Shown here piece by piece: positions 33,056 through 40,419 of a stretch of DNA of 40,419 bases (within the stretch, counting starts at the first letter, position 1; each line of letters begins with the position of its first letter). The translations under genes and the position numbers were made by a program. The notes under the pieces were generated by a model. The model worked only from the letters and a program-made list of their open reading frames with translations. It was not told the origin of the DNA and made no database searches. The stretch comes from Candidatus Sulfotelmatobacter sp. (GTDB taxonomy: Bacteria > Acidobacteriota > Terriglobia > Terriglobales > Acidobacteriaceae), in contig JASHQK010000682.1 in the NCBI GenBank assembly GCA_030039195.1, positions 1 to 40,419 of the forward strand, read 5' to 3'.

Positions 33056-34222
33056 CTAGTTCTTCGCTTGCGTATTTTTCGCGACCGCTGCCAGCAGCTT
33101 GTCGAAAGCGTCGGCGAAAAGCTTAACGCCATCGTCGGTCAGTTTGTCGGTCACTTGTTTGATGGAGATTCCGGCGCAGGCCAGATCGTCCATGGTTTTT
33201 TGGGCGCCCGGGAGATCTTCGGTAAGGCTGTTGCGCAACTTGCCATGATCGCGGAAGGCATCGACCGTTGCCGGAGGCATGGTGTTGACGGTGTCGGCTC
33301 CGATCAGTTCTTCAACGTAAATGACGTCACGGTAGTGCGGATTTTTCGTGCTCGTGCTCGCCCACAACACACGCTGCGTCTGGGCACCCTTGGTCGAGAG
33401 CGCCTGCCAGCGGGGACCGCTGAAAATTCGCTCATAGCGTTGATAGGTCAGCTTGCCGTTGGCAATCGCGACCTTTCCCAGCAGCCCAGAAAGCAGGGCT
33501 TTCTGCGCGGGATCGCTGGCCGTTTTAAGTTTTTCATTCAACAGCGAATCGACCAGAGTATCGATGCGGCTAATGAAGAAGCTCGCCACGCCGGCCATCT
33601 TCTTCAGATTTCCGCCACGGGCGGCGAGATCTTCCAACCCGGCAATGTAAGCCTCAGCGACCGTTTCATACACTTCCTGCGAAAACAGTAAAGTGACGTT
33701 GATGTTGATGCCTTCGCCGATGAGCTGGCGAATCGCCGGAATTCCCTCCGCCGTGCCCGGAACTTTAATCATCACGTTCTCGCGTTGCACGGTCTTCCAC
33801 AGCCGGCGCGCTTCTGCGATCGTCTCTTGCGTTTTTCGCGCAAGGTAAGGTGAAACCTCCAGGCTGACGTAACCGTCGCGGAAGTTCGATTGCTGGTACA
33901 CGCCGCGCAACGTGTCGGCCGCGGCCTGAATATCGCGGATGGCGATCTGCTCGTATTTTCCGGTGGCGTCAAGATCTTTGCGGGCGGCGAGCGATGTCAA
34001 AATGTCGGCATAGAGCGAGCTCTCGTCAATCGCTTTCTCGAAGATCGCCGGATTCGAGGTCATTCCCCGCAGGCCATCGTCGTCGATCATCTGCTTCAGC
34101 CTTCCTGTGGTGAACAGATCGCGGCGGATGTAATCGAGCCACATCGACTGGCCGTAACTCAACAATTCCTTCAACGGATTTTTCGTTGCTTTCGAATTTT
34201 CCATAACTCCGGTCGGCTGCAT
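33056..34222 (-). CDS. tal: Transaldolase
   Basis: A 388-residue transaldolase of the longer, actinobacterial/cyanobacterial-like type. The ATG at 34222 (MQPTGVMENSK) has GGAG about seven bases upstream. The frame extends to 34561 only as an antisense-like overlap with tkt and is rejected there. Signatures are SYGQSMWLDYIRRDL and the TSNPAIFEKAI block near the start, the Schiff-base Lys in NVMIKVPGTAEGIPAI, and ININVTLLFSQEVYE with VASFFISRIDTLVD. It exchanges a three-carbon dihydroxyacetone unit between sedoheptulose-7-phosphate and glyceraldehyde-3-phosphate. It starts 23 nt after the tkt stop, so the two form one unit. Confidence 0.94.
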   Translation of the reverse strand: MQPTGVMENSKATKNPLKELLSYGQSMWLDYIRRDLFTTGRLKQMIDDDGLRGMTSNPAIFEKAIDESSLYADILTSLAARKDLDATGKYEQIAIRDIQAAADTLRGVYQQSNFRDGYVSLEVSPYLARKTQETIAEARRLWKTVQRENVMIKVPGTAEGIPAIRQLIGEGININVTLLFSQEVYETVAEAYIAGLEDLAARGGNLKKMAGVASFFISRIDTLVDSLLNEKLKTASDPAQKALLSGLLGKVAIANGKLTYQRYERIFSGPRWQALSTKGAQTQRVLWASTSTKNPHYRDVIYVEELIGADTVNTMPPATVDAFRDHGKLRNSLTEDLPGAQKTMDDLACAGISIKQVTDKLTDDGVKLFADAFDKLLAAVAKNTQAKN

Positions 34223-34245
34223 AGTATCTCCAGATTTTGTTCTTG

Positions 34246-36327
34246 TTAGTGTTTCTCGGCCATGGCGGCGCGCGCTTCGGCAACCACATGATCCACCGTA
34301 AAGCCGAAATATTTCAGTAAGTCCTTGATCGGAGCCGAAGCTCCGAAGCGGTGCATCCCGATCATTCGTCCCGTAGGACCCACGTAGCGATCCCATCCGA
34401 AAGTGGAAGCCATTTCCACCGACACACGCGCAGTGACCTCGCGCGGCAAAACGCTTTCCCTGTACGCTCCATCCTGCTGCTCGAACAGTTCCCACGACGG
34501 CATGCTTACCACGCGTGGCTTGACACCGTCGGCCTTGAGTTTTTCGTAAGCATCGACACAAAGCGAAAGCTCGCTACCTGTGCCCATCAGGATTACATCC
34601 GGTTGGCCGCCTGAGTCGGCCAGCACATAGGCGCCATGGGCCACGCCAGAAGCCGGCGCATATTTGGAGCGGTCCAGCGTGGGAATATTTTGCCGCGTCA
34701 GAACCAGCGCAGCCGGGGAATGCTTCAGTTGCGCGATGATCTTCCACGCTTCCGTGACTTCATTCGCGTCACCCGGACGAAGGACGATGAGATTTGGCAT
34801 GGCTCGCAATGACGCGAGTTGCTCAATCGGTTGGTGTGTCGGTCCGTCTTCGCCGAGGCCGATCGAGTCATGCGTGTAGACAAAGATGGACGCGATCTCC
34901 ATGAGAGCGGCGAGACGAATGCTCGGCCGCATGTAGTCGCTGAAATTAAAGAACGTCGCGCCGAAGGCGCGAATATTCGAGACCGTCAGCCCGTTGACAC
35001 TCGCGGCCATAACGTGTTCACGCACGCCGAAGTGAAAGTTGCGCCCGGCGTAATTGTTGGAGCTGAACTCTCCGGCGCCATCGAATTTCAACGTTGTCTT
35101 ATTGGAGGTCGCGAGATCGGCCGCTCCCCCGATCAGCCAGGGAACATTCTGCGCCAGCGCGTTCAGGACTTTTCCTCCGCTCTCGCGCGTAGCCACGCCC
35201 TTCGCATCGGGCGGAAACGTCGGCAGGTTCTTGTCCCAGCCGGCAGGCAGTTCGCGGCGCTGCATGTGGTGCAATCGTTCCGCCAGTTCCGGATATTTCT
35301 GCGAATATTCCGCAAATGTCTTCGACCACCGCGCGTGCAACTCCCGCCCTCGCTTGCCGATCCCTTCGCGAAAGTGTTCGCGGACGCCGTCGGGCACGAG
35401 GAATTTCGCGTCTTCCGGCCAGCCGTAAAATTTCTTGACCAGCTTTACTTCCTCTTCGCCGAGGGGTTCGCCGTGGGCCGCGTTGGTGTCCTGCTTATGC
35501 GGAGATCCGTAGCCGATGTGGCTGTCGACGATGATCAGCGTAGGGCGATCGTTCGTCTTGAGGAACACGCGGAACGCGCGCGCCAGCATTTCCAGATCGT
35601 TCGCGTCGGTGACGCGGGTGACGTTCCACTCATATCCCATGAAGCGCGTGGCGATGTCTTCGCTGAATGACCATGCCGCGGGGCCGTCGAGCGTGACCGA
35701 GTTGTGATCGTAGATCCAGCAGAGGTTGGAAAGCTTCAGATGACCGGCGAGCGATGCCGCTTCGCCGCCAATGCCTTCCATCAGATCGCCATCGCTGCAA
35801 AGCGTATAGATGTTGTAGTTGAAAATCTCGAAGCCGGGGCGGTTGAAGTTCGCCGCCAGCCATTTGGATGCGATGGCCATCCCGACGCTGTTGCCCACTC
35901 CCTGGCCAAGCGGACCAGTCGTGGTTTCAACCCCCGAGGTGAGGTGAGATTCCGGGTGTCCGGGCGTGCGGCTTCCTAATTGACGGAAGCGCTTGATCTC
36001 CTCCATCGGAACGGCCAATTCCTTGCTGATCTCGCCGTTCGCTTGAACCTGACGCACTTCAGCCAAATGCAGCATGGCGTAGAGCAGCATGGAGGCGTGG
36101 CCGTTGGAGAGCACGAAGCGGTCGCGGTTAAACCATGTGGGGTCGGCGGGATCGTAGTTAAGAAAGTCCTGCCACAGGCAATACGCGACGGGGGCGAAAC
36201 CCATCGGTGCTCCAGGATGCCCGGAATTTGCCTGTTGGACAGCGTCGATGGCCAGGGTCCGGATCGTATTAATGCACAATGTGTCCAGCTGTTGCCCTGT
36301 GGCTAAAACCTGCTCGCTGGCTACCAT
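34246..36327 (-). CDS. tkt: Transketolase
   Basis: A 693-residue protein from the ATG at 36327, with TAAGGAG nine bases upstream. The frame extends to 36423, but without a ribosome-binding site or family similarity. The N-terminal TPP domain has QQANSGHPGAPMGFAPVAYC and a CSDGDLMEGIGGEAASLAGH motif. The pyrimidine domain has FGVREHVMAASVNGL and FVYTHDSIGLGEDGPTHQP, and the C-terminal domain ends with GMHRFGASAPIKDLLKYFGF. It moves two-carbon units between pentose, heptose, tetrose and triose phosphates using thiamine diphosphate. It heads the tkt-tal-gnd-zwf-glk-pgl run; its promoter should lie in 36328-36487, where I see only a weak CACAAAGG repeat fragment. Confidence 0.95.
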   Translation of the reverse strand: MVASEQVLATGQQLDTLCINTIRTLAIDAVQQANSGHPGAPMGFAPVAYCLWQDFLNYDPADPTWFNRDRFVLSNGHASMLLYAMLHLAEVRQVQANGEISKELAVPMEEIKRFRQLGSRTPGHPESHLTSGVETTTGPLGQGVGNSVGMAIASKWLAANFNRPGFEIFNYNIYTLCSDGDLMEGIGGEAASLAGHLKLSNLCWIYDHNSVTLDGPAAWSFSEDIATRFMGYEWNVTRVTDANDLEMLARAFRVFLKTNDRPTLIIVDSHIGYGSPHKQDTNAAHGEPLGEEEVKLVKKFYGWPEDAKFLVPDGVREHFREGIGKRGRELHARWSKTFAEYSQKYPELAERLHHMQRRELPAGWDKNLPTFPPDAKGVATRESGGKVLNALAQNVPWLIGGAADLATSNKTTLKFDGAGEFSSNNYAGRNFHFGVREHVMAASVNGLTVSNIRAFGATFFNFSDYMRPSIRLAALMEIASIFVYTHDSIGLGEDGPTHQPIEQLASLRAMPNLIVLRPGDANEVTEAWKIIAQLKHSPAALVLTRQNIPTLDRSKYAPASGVAHGAYVLADSGGQPDVILMGTGSELSLCVDAYEKLKADGVKPRVVSMPSWELFEQQDGAYRESVLPREVTARVSVEMASTFGWDRYVGPTGRMIGMHRFGASAPIKDLLKYFGFTVDHVVAEARAAMAEKH

Positions 36328-36487
36328 GAGACTCTGCTCCTTAGAAATCGGGTGAACAAATTGAGGCGCGGCCGTTATGACCCGTTGGAGTCCCCAAGAA
36401 CACAAAGGGTTCGCTTCCCTCAAAGTGTATCAATTTCTGCGCAAGAGTGGATTGAGGCCGGGTGAAAACAGCAGACGGTTCTGTGGA

Positions 36488-37132
36488 TTACTTCAGGAGC
36501 TGCAGATAGGTGCTCTCGCTCTGCGCGGCGCGCGTGGTGTCTTGTACGAACTTCAGGAATTGACGCAGGCTGTCCCGTTCGGCGGGTGTCAGGGCGTCGA
36601 AGCGCACGCGAATGCCCGCGGTGCGGCCGCTGCGAGTGACGACTCCGTTCAAGGCAAAGCCTTTCACCCAGATCTTGCCGTTGGCAACCCAGAGTCCTAC
36701 TTCAACCTTGGCCCCCGGTGTAACGGGAGTTGCGGTCTCGACCAGACAGCCGCCCACACTGGTATTGGACAGATTTCCCCAGAGAGGCGTAGGAGCATCA
36801 TCGACGCGGATTTCCACAGCGACAAAGCACTTGATCCGTGGATGACGCCGGCGATCGGTTCCCCAATTCGGACTGAACAGGTCGGGCTCAAACGGAGGCA
36901 TCTCGGAGACTGGCGCCGGTAAAGGTTGCGGCACCGAAACGGCCTGGGAGGTGGCAGAAGCGGCACCCGATTGGGCAGCATTGGCTTTGACTTCGCGCAT
37001 CGCAGCCAGCAGCGCCTCTTCTCGCTTCTCCGGGGGGGCTTCGCGATACGTTTGCAGCAATTTTCCGATCTGTCGTACCAGATCAGGGTCGGAGAGTATT
37101 CGAGTCCAGTCGGTTCCAGTCGCCGTGCTCAT
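36488..37132 (-). CDS. PilZ domain protein (N-terminal helical extension)
   Basis: A 214-residue protein. Residues 1-60 look helical and charged (LVRQIGKLLQTYREAPPEKR), then comes an Ala/Pro-rich linker. The PilZ domain (about 95-195) has the c-di-GMP-binding RRRHPRIKC arginine motif and the second motif NLSNTSVGGCLVE (the D/NxSxxG element), so ligand binding is likely intact. It would sense c-di-GMP in the cytoplasm; the output is unknown. A 6-bp hairpin (CACTTC/GAAGTG, 37140-37160) sits just before the start. It lies upstream of tkt by 160 nt on the same strand, and a second PilZ gene is 110 nt further upstream. Confidence 0.88.
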   Translation of the reverse strand: MSTATGTDWTRILSDPDLVRQIGKLLQTYREAPPEKREEALLAAMREVKANAAQSGAASATSQAVSVPQPLPAPVSEMPPFEPDLFSPNWGTDRRRHPRIKCFVAVEIRVDDAPTPLWGNLSNTSVGGCLVETATPVTPGAKVEVGLWVANGKIWVKGFALNGVVTRSGRTAGIRVRFDALTPAERDSLRQFLKFVQDTTRAAQSESTYLQLLK

Positions 37133-37242
37133 GTAAATGCACTTCTTCCGTTCGGAAGTGTCTGATCTAGCTTGGACCCAAAGTCATCCTTGTTCAAGAT
37201 GACCTAAGTCACGGTTGTTGCGGTGCCGAGTTGTTTGCCTTC

Positions 37243-37644
37243 CTACTCGAGTTCGCTCCTGGCCGATAGACCAAGCTCGCTATCTTCGCGCTCATGGTTC
37301 GGTAGGTAGCTGGCTAAGAAATTTCCTTCTTCACTGCTCATGGAAAGGAACTCGAATCCGTAGTGATATCCACGTCGGTGCCGTAGTACAGCGCGAAGCT
37401 CCCATGCCTTCGGCGAACCAGGAAGTTCAAAGCTGAGAGCCGCGACCTCGCCCAGGTTTAGCTCCGCTGCGATCAACATGCCGATTCCAGCCACGGAAAG
37501 GTCGCGGCAATGAGCATCAATGCGCCGGTGTTCACCCTCCGACAGCAAGATCACGGTGACGGGAAATTCGATCCGATAGCGGGGATGACGCCTCTGCCGC
37601 CGCTCGGCTCGAGATTTCAGAGCTTTTGCTGGCTGTGATGACAT
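37243..37644 (-). CDS. Single-domain PilZ protein
   Basis: A 133-residue protein, almost entirely one PilZ domain. RRQRRHPRYRIEFPVTV (about 15-31) supplies the RxxxR motif, and RDLSVAGIGMLI (about 47-58) the DxSxxG motif, followed by LNLGEVAALSFELPGSPKAW and GYHYGFEFLSMS. The C-terminal tail (about 112-133) is acidic. Both c-di-GMP-binding motifs are complete. No effector domain is attached, so it would act through a partner protein. It lies between a TonB-C gene (30 nt upstream) and the larger PilZ gene downstream, all on the minus strand. Confidence 0.87.
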   Translation of the reverse strand: MSSQPAKALKSRAERRQRRHPRYRIEFPVTVILLSEGEHRRIDAHCRDLSVAGIGMLIAAELNLGEVAALSFELPGSPKAWELRAVLRHRRGYHYGFEFLSMSSEEGNFLASYLPNHEREDSELGLSARSELE

Positions 37645-37674
37645 TTTGGTTGCGCCCCGAATTCCCTCGCTGTT

Positions 37675-38013
37675 CTATTGGGGAACAAAAACCAGTTGAA
37701 CCACTTCGGTCGTCTCGTTGGGCCCTGCTTCAAACTTCCACTTGCTAACCGCGTCGGTTGCCGCTTCGGCTAGCACTGGGTTTCCTCCCAGCACACGGGT
37801 GGTTCGCACGCTTCCGTTGGGTTTCACCACCGCTTCCACTCGCACCGTACCTTGCAAGCGCATCCTACGGGCCAGCTCGGGGTAGATGGGAGCTACGCGG
37901 GAGACGACTTTCCTTCCGGAACCCGCCGTCTCGGCTGTGTTCTGGGCAGTTGCGAATCCAAGCACTGCCATTATTATGGTGACGACGGATACAACCGCCT
38001 TGCGGTTTGACAT
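37675..38013 (-). CDS. Small secreted TonB C-terminal domain protein
   Basis: A 112-residue protein from the ATG at 38013, with GAGGAG four bases upstream; the frame reads on to 38124 without a ribosome-binding site. Residues 5-24 form a signal peptide or anchor (AVVSVVTIIMAVLGFATAQ). A TonB C-terminal fold follows: VVSRVAPIYPELARRMRLQG, then TVRVEAVVKPNGSVRTTRVL, GGNPVLAEAATDAVSKWKFE and a final VQLVFVPQ. There is no proline-rich spanning region as in true TonB, so it is probably a periplasmic energy-transducer-like or scaffold protein, a type common in acidobacteria. It faces the tolC gene divergently. Confidence 0.85.
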   Translation of the reverse strand: MSNRKAVVSVVTIIMAVLGFATAQNTAETAGSGRKVVSRVAPIYPELARRMRLQGTVRVEAVVKPNGSVRTTRVLGGNPVLAEAATDAVSKWKFEAGPNETTEVVQLVFVPQ

Positions 38014-38205
38014 ACCGCTCCTCAGGCTTAGATTACTGAGAAGCCGGGAATCGGACAAAGCACCGAAGATACTGGACCTCGGGTTAGGAATTCTGCCTCT
38101 GAAGGCACGACGGATCGGCGTCAATCGCCCGAGGGTTGATGGTTTTGCATCATAAATTGACGCAAGTAAATCAAATCGAAGCGGTTATGCTATAGGAGAG
38201 AAAGG

Positions 38206-38246
38206 ACGTCCCGCAGTCGCTCGTACTACTTCGTGCGGGCGTTTTC
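38206..38246 (+). promoter_or_regulatory. Terminator-like hairpin in the tolC leader (possible attenuator)
   Basis: ACG-(T)-CCCGCA (38206-38215) pairs with TGCGGG-CGT (38234-38242) across an 18-nt loop and one bulge, then TTTT follows (38242-38245). It lies 9 nt before the tolC ATG. If transcription starts upstream (an AT-rich TTATGCTATAGGAG is at 38185-38198), this could terminate or attenuate it. It may also be only a start-site hairpin. Confidence 0.35.
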
Positions 38247-38254
38247 ATATACTC

Positions 38255-39727
38255 ATGCATGGTTCATTGAAACTGATCCGAAGGGCCTTGTTTTGTGCGG
38301 CGATCGCCAGCTTTTTCGTTCCGCTCCTGTGGGCACAGATGACCGGCACAGGTTCCGCAGCCCCTTCTGTTTCATTTCCCGGCTCGCAAAGTCCATTCCT
38401 GGGCAGTGCCGCCCCGGAGAAAGCCACGGACCAGGTTCTGCAAATTGACTTTAAGCAAGCCATCGACCTTGGTCTGCAGTACAACCTCGGGTTGCTGCTT
38501 TCGAGCGAGCAGACCGAATCGGCGCGGGGCGAGAGGTGGAGAGAGCTCAGCAATCTGCTTCCCAATCTGGGCGCGTATGCCATCGAGAATGTTGAAACAG
38601 AGAGTCTGGCTGCTTTGGGATTCAACAAGTTGGGTCCATACTTCTCGCTACCCGGCAGCACAGTGAAGTTTCCGGCTGTGATCCCGGCGTTCAACTATTT
38701 TGACGTGCGCGCCTCCATGAGTCAGTCCCTGTTCAATTTCAAGAACCTTGAACAGGAGCGGGCCTCGGTCGAAAACGTGAAGGTGGCAGAGTTCAATTAC
38801 AAAGATGCCCGGGAGTTGGTGGTTCTCGCAGTGGGAAATGCCTACCTGCGAGCGATTTCCGATGCGGCTCGGGTGGAAACTGCTGTGGCCCAGGTAACGA
38901 CTGCTCAAGCCCTTTACATGCGCGCTTTCGACCAGCAAAAAGCGGGAGTTACGCCCGCCATTGATACGCTGCGGGCGCAGGTCGAATTGCAGACGCGCCA
39001 GCAGCAACTCATTGTCGCGCGCAACGAACTGGCCAAACAGAGACTGACGGTCGCGCGCGTCATCGGGCTGCCACCGGGCCAGGAATTCGTCCTCACAGAA
39101 AAAGCGCCTTATCAGGCGCTTACTCCTCTCCCCGTCGACATATATCTGCAGCGCGCCTACGCCTCCAGATCGGATTACCAGGCGGCCCTGGCCCAAGTAC
39201 GGGCCGCCGAGTACTCAGTTCGCGCCGCCGCGGCTGGACGTTATCCCTCGCTCGATGTCAGCGCCAATGCCGGTGAAATCGGCATAAACCCTGCTCAGGC
39301 AGATTCCACCTGGCAGGTGACTGGGGGGCTTAGTATCCCGATTTTTGCCGGAAATCGCGTGCACAGTGACGAGCTCGTGGCCAATGCGCAACTGAAACAG
39401 GCCCGTTCTCAGCTGGGCGACCTTCGCGGACGCATCGACTACGAGGTGCGCACCTCACTCCTTGACCTGCAGGCCGCCGCCGATCAGGTGCAGGTTGCGA
39501 AAAGCTCCGTTGATCTGGCCGAGCAAACCCTAGCCCAGTCGCAGGATCGTTTTACCGCGGGAGTTACCGACAACCTGGAAGTGGTCGAGGCGCAAGAATC
39601 CCTGGCCAGCGCGCACGAAACCTACATCGCGAGTTTATATGCTCATAACCTTGCTAAGGTAGAGCTTGCCCGTTCTATCGGCGACGCCGAGCAGGGCGTG
39701 AAACGCTATTTGAAAGGCATGCAATAA
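38255..39727 (+). CDS. TolC family outer membrane efflux protein
   Basis: A 490-residue outer membrane factor. Residues 1-28 are a signal peptide (LFCAAIASFFVPLLWAQ). Two OEP repeats follow. The first (about 65-265) starts with DFKQAIDLGLQYNLGLLLSSEQ and includes YFDVRASMSQSLFNF. The second (about 285-480) has YLQRAYASRSDYQAALAQVR, the beta-strand SIPIFAGNRV, and TLAQSQDRFTAGVTDNLEVV with a long coiled-coil character. The protein would form the trimeric channel-tunnel of a tripartite pump. The stop at 39725-39727 is five nt before the HlyD-type gene, so the two are co-transcribed. The pump gene itself (MFS or RND) must lie right of the window. Confidence 0.92.
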   Translation: MHGSLKLIRRALFCAAIASFFVPLLWAQMTGTGSAAPSVSFPGSQSPFLGSAAPEKATDQVLQIDFKQAIDLGLQYNLGLLLSSEQTESARGERWRELSNLLPNLGAYAIENVETESLAALGFNKLGPYFSLPGSTVKFPAVIPAFNYFDVRASMSQSLFNFKNLEQERASVENVKVAEFNYKDARELVVLAVGNAYLRAISDAARVETAVAQVTTAQALYMRAFDQQKAGVTPAIDTLRAQVELQTRQQQLIVARNELAKQRLTVARVIGLPPGQEFVLTEKAPYQALTPLPVDIYLQRAYASRSDYQAALAQVRAAEYSVRAAAAGRYPSLDVSANAGEIGINPAQADSTWQVTGGLSIPIFAGNRVHSDELVANAQLKQARSQLGDLRGRIDYEVRTSLLDLQAAADQVQVAKSSVDLAEQTLAQSQDRFTAGVTDNLEVVEAQESLASAHETYIASLYAHNLAKVELARSIGDAEQGVKRYLKGMQ

Positions 39728-39732
39728 AATTT

Positions 39733-40419
39733 ATGGCACAAAGCACGGAAAGCCCCGATATCGTCCAACGTCCCTCGGAGCCTGCCCGCGAGCCTTTGCA
39801 CGCCGGGGAAGAAGATTTTCGCCGGCCCGCGCGCTCCCAAAGCAAAGGTTTTCGCATCGCCGTCTCGATTGGCATCCTGGTTCTTCTCGTGGTTGGATTC
39901 TTTGTGTACCGCTATTTGACCAGCTACGAGTCGACCGACGACGCTCAGATTGACGGGCACATCAACTCGATCAGCGCGCGGATTTCCGGCCACGTGCTCA
40001 AACTCGACGTCGAGGACTATCAATATGTCGCAGCGGGAACCATCGTTGTAGAGATCGATCCAGCCGACTACCAAGTCGCCTACGATCGCGCCAAAGCCGA
40101 TTTCGACGACGCCGAGGCGGCCGCCGAAGCGGCCGGAGTCACTGTTCCCATCACGTCGGTGAGTACAAACGGCCAGGTCTCTTCCACTCAAGCCGACGTA
40201 AATAACGCCCGTGCCGGAATTCTGGCGGCCAAGCAGCAGTACCAAGCGGCGAATGCGCAATTGCAGGAAGCGGAAGCGAACAACACCAAAGCGCAGCATG
40301 ATCTGGAGCGCTACAAGCAGCTGGTCGAGAAGCAGGAGATCTCGCAGCAACAGTACGATCAGGCTTTCGCGGCCGCCGCCGCCGGTTCTGCGGCCGTTGA
40401 AGCCGCACGCGCCAGCGCC
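39733..40419 (+). CDS. HlyD/EmrA family membrane fusion protein, N-terminal part (runs off the window)
   Basis: The ATG at 39733 opens a frame with no stop to the window end (229 codons). A cytoplasmic hydrophilic head (about 1-40) is followed by one membrane segment (IAVSIGILVLLVVGFFVYRY, about 43-62). Then comes the signature STDDAQIDGHINSISARISG (about 67-86), typical of EmrA-type adaptors, and a biotinyl-lipoyl half-domain ending in GTIVVEIDPADYQVAYDRA. An Ala/Gln-rich helical hairpin follows (about 140-229, including DLERYKQLVEKQEISQQQYD). It would link an inner-membrane MFS pump to the TolC-like protein encoded just upstream. The right part of the gene lies outside the window. Confidence 0.9.
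   Translation, partial: MAQSTESPDIVQRPSEPAREPLHAGEEDFRRPARSQSKGFRIAVSIGILVLLVVGFFVYRYLTSYESTDDAQIDGHINSISARISGHVLKLDVEDYQYVAAGTIVVEIDPADYQVAYDRAKADFDDAEAAAEAAGVTVPITSVSTNGQVSSTQADVNNARAGILAAKQQYQAANAQLQEAEANNTKAQHDLERYKQLVEKQEISQQQYDQAFAAAAAGSAAVEAARASA

Noticed and set aside
34223-34561. Upstream extension of the transaldolase frame
   Set aside because: It lies within the tkt coding region; the ATG at 34222 has a good ribosome-binding site.

Overview
The window reads as a chromosomal segment of an acidobacterium, most likely from the Terriglobia (Koribacter/Sulfotelmatobacter-like). This is an inference from gene content and from several families of short intergenic repeats that I remember as typical of that group; no rRNA or other strict marker is present. 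Codon use is moderately GC-rich and uniform. I see no tRNA, rRNA, CRISPR array, prophage, insertion sequence or defence system, so this is mostly core-genome DNA.

Layout. 1-4928: the 3' end of phoU, a large secreted beta-propeller/phosphoesterase, an MFS exporter and a tiny membrane-protein gene. 5181-8507: a Kdp-type two-component module in which KdpD is split. kdpE and an N-terminal-only KdpD lie on the minus strand; the membrane/GAF/histidine-kinase half is a separate, divergent gene. 8747-11661: a sugar porter translationally coupled to a GlmS-type SIS isomerase that lacks the glutaminase domain. 11922-16012: a flippase-like membrane protein, a CPBP protease, a lytic transglycosylase and a HAD phosphatase. 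16115-22053 (minus): a tight run dapF-like, ldcA, mpl, M61 protease, plsC, centred on murein peptide recycling. 22180-25887 (minus): a polytopic GT39-like protein, a PfkB kinase and MTA phosphorylase. 26294-28272 (plus): a small CxxC protein and a second secreted phosphoesterase broken by a frameshift.

28303-36327 (minus) is a carbohydrate cluster transcribed in the order tkt, tal, gnd, zwf, glk, pgl. It covers glucose phosphorylation, the oxidative pentose phosphate branch and its two transfer enzymes. Behind it lie two PilZ proteins and a TonB-C protein (minus). At the right edge a tolC-type gene and a truncated hlyD/emrA-type gene begin an efflux operon (plus).

The most interesting points are: the DapF-like protein with serine at both catalytic cysteine positions, inside a murein-recycling operon; the split and divergent KdpD; the one-frameshift phosphoesterase; a bipartite palindrome element found twice in the same orientation after a stop codon; and several large intergenic inverted repeats. 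I did not find an obviously new multi-gene system.
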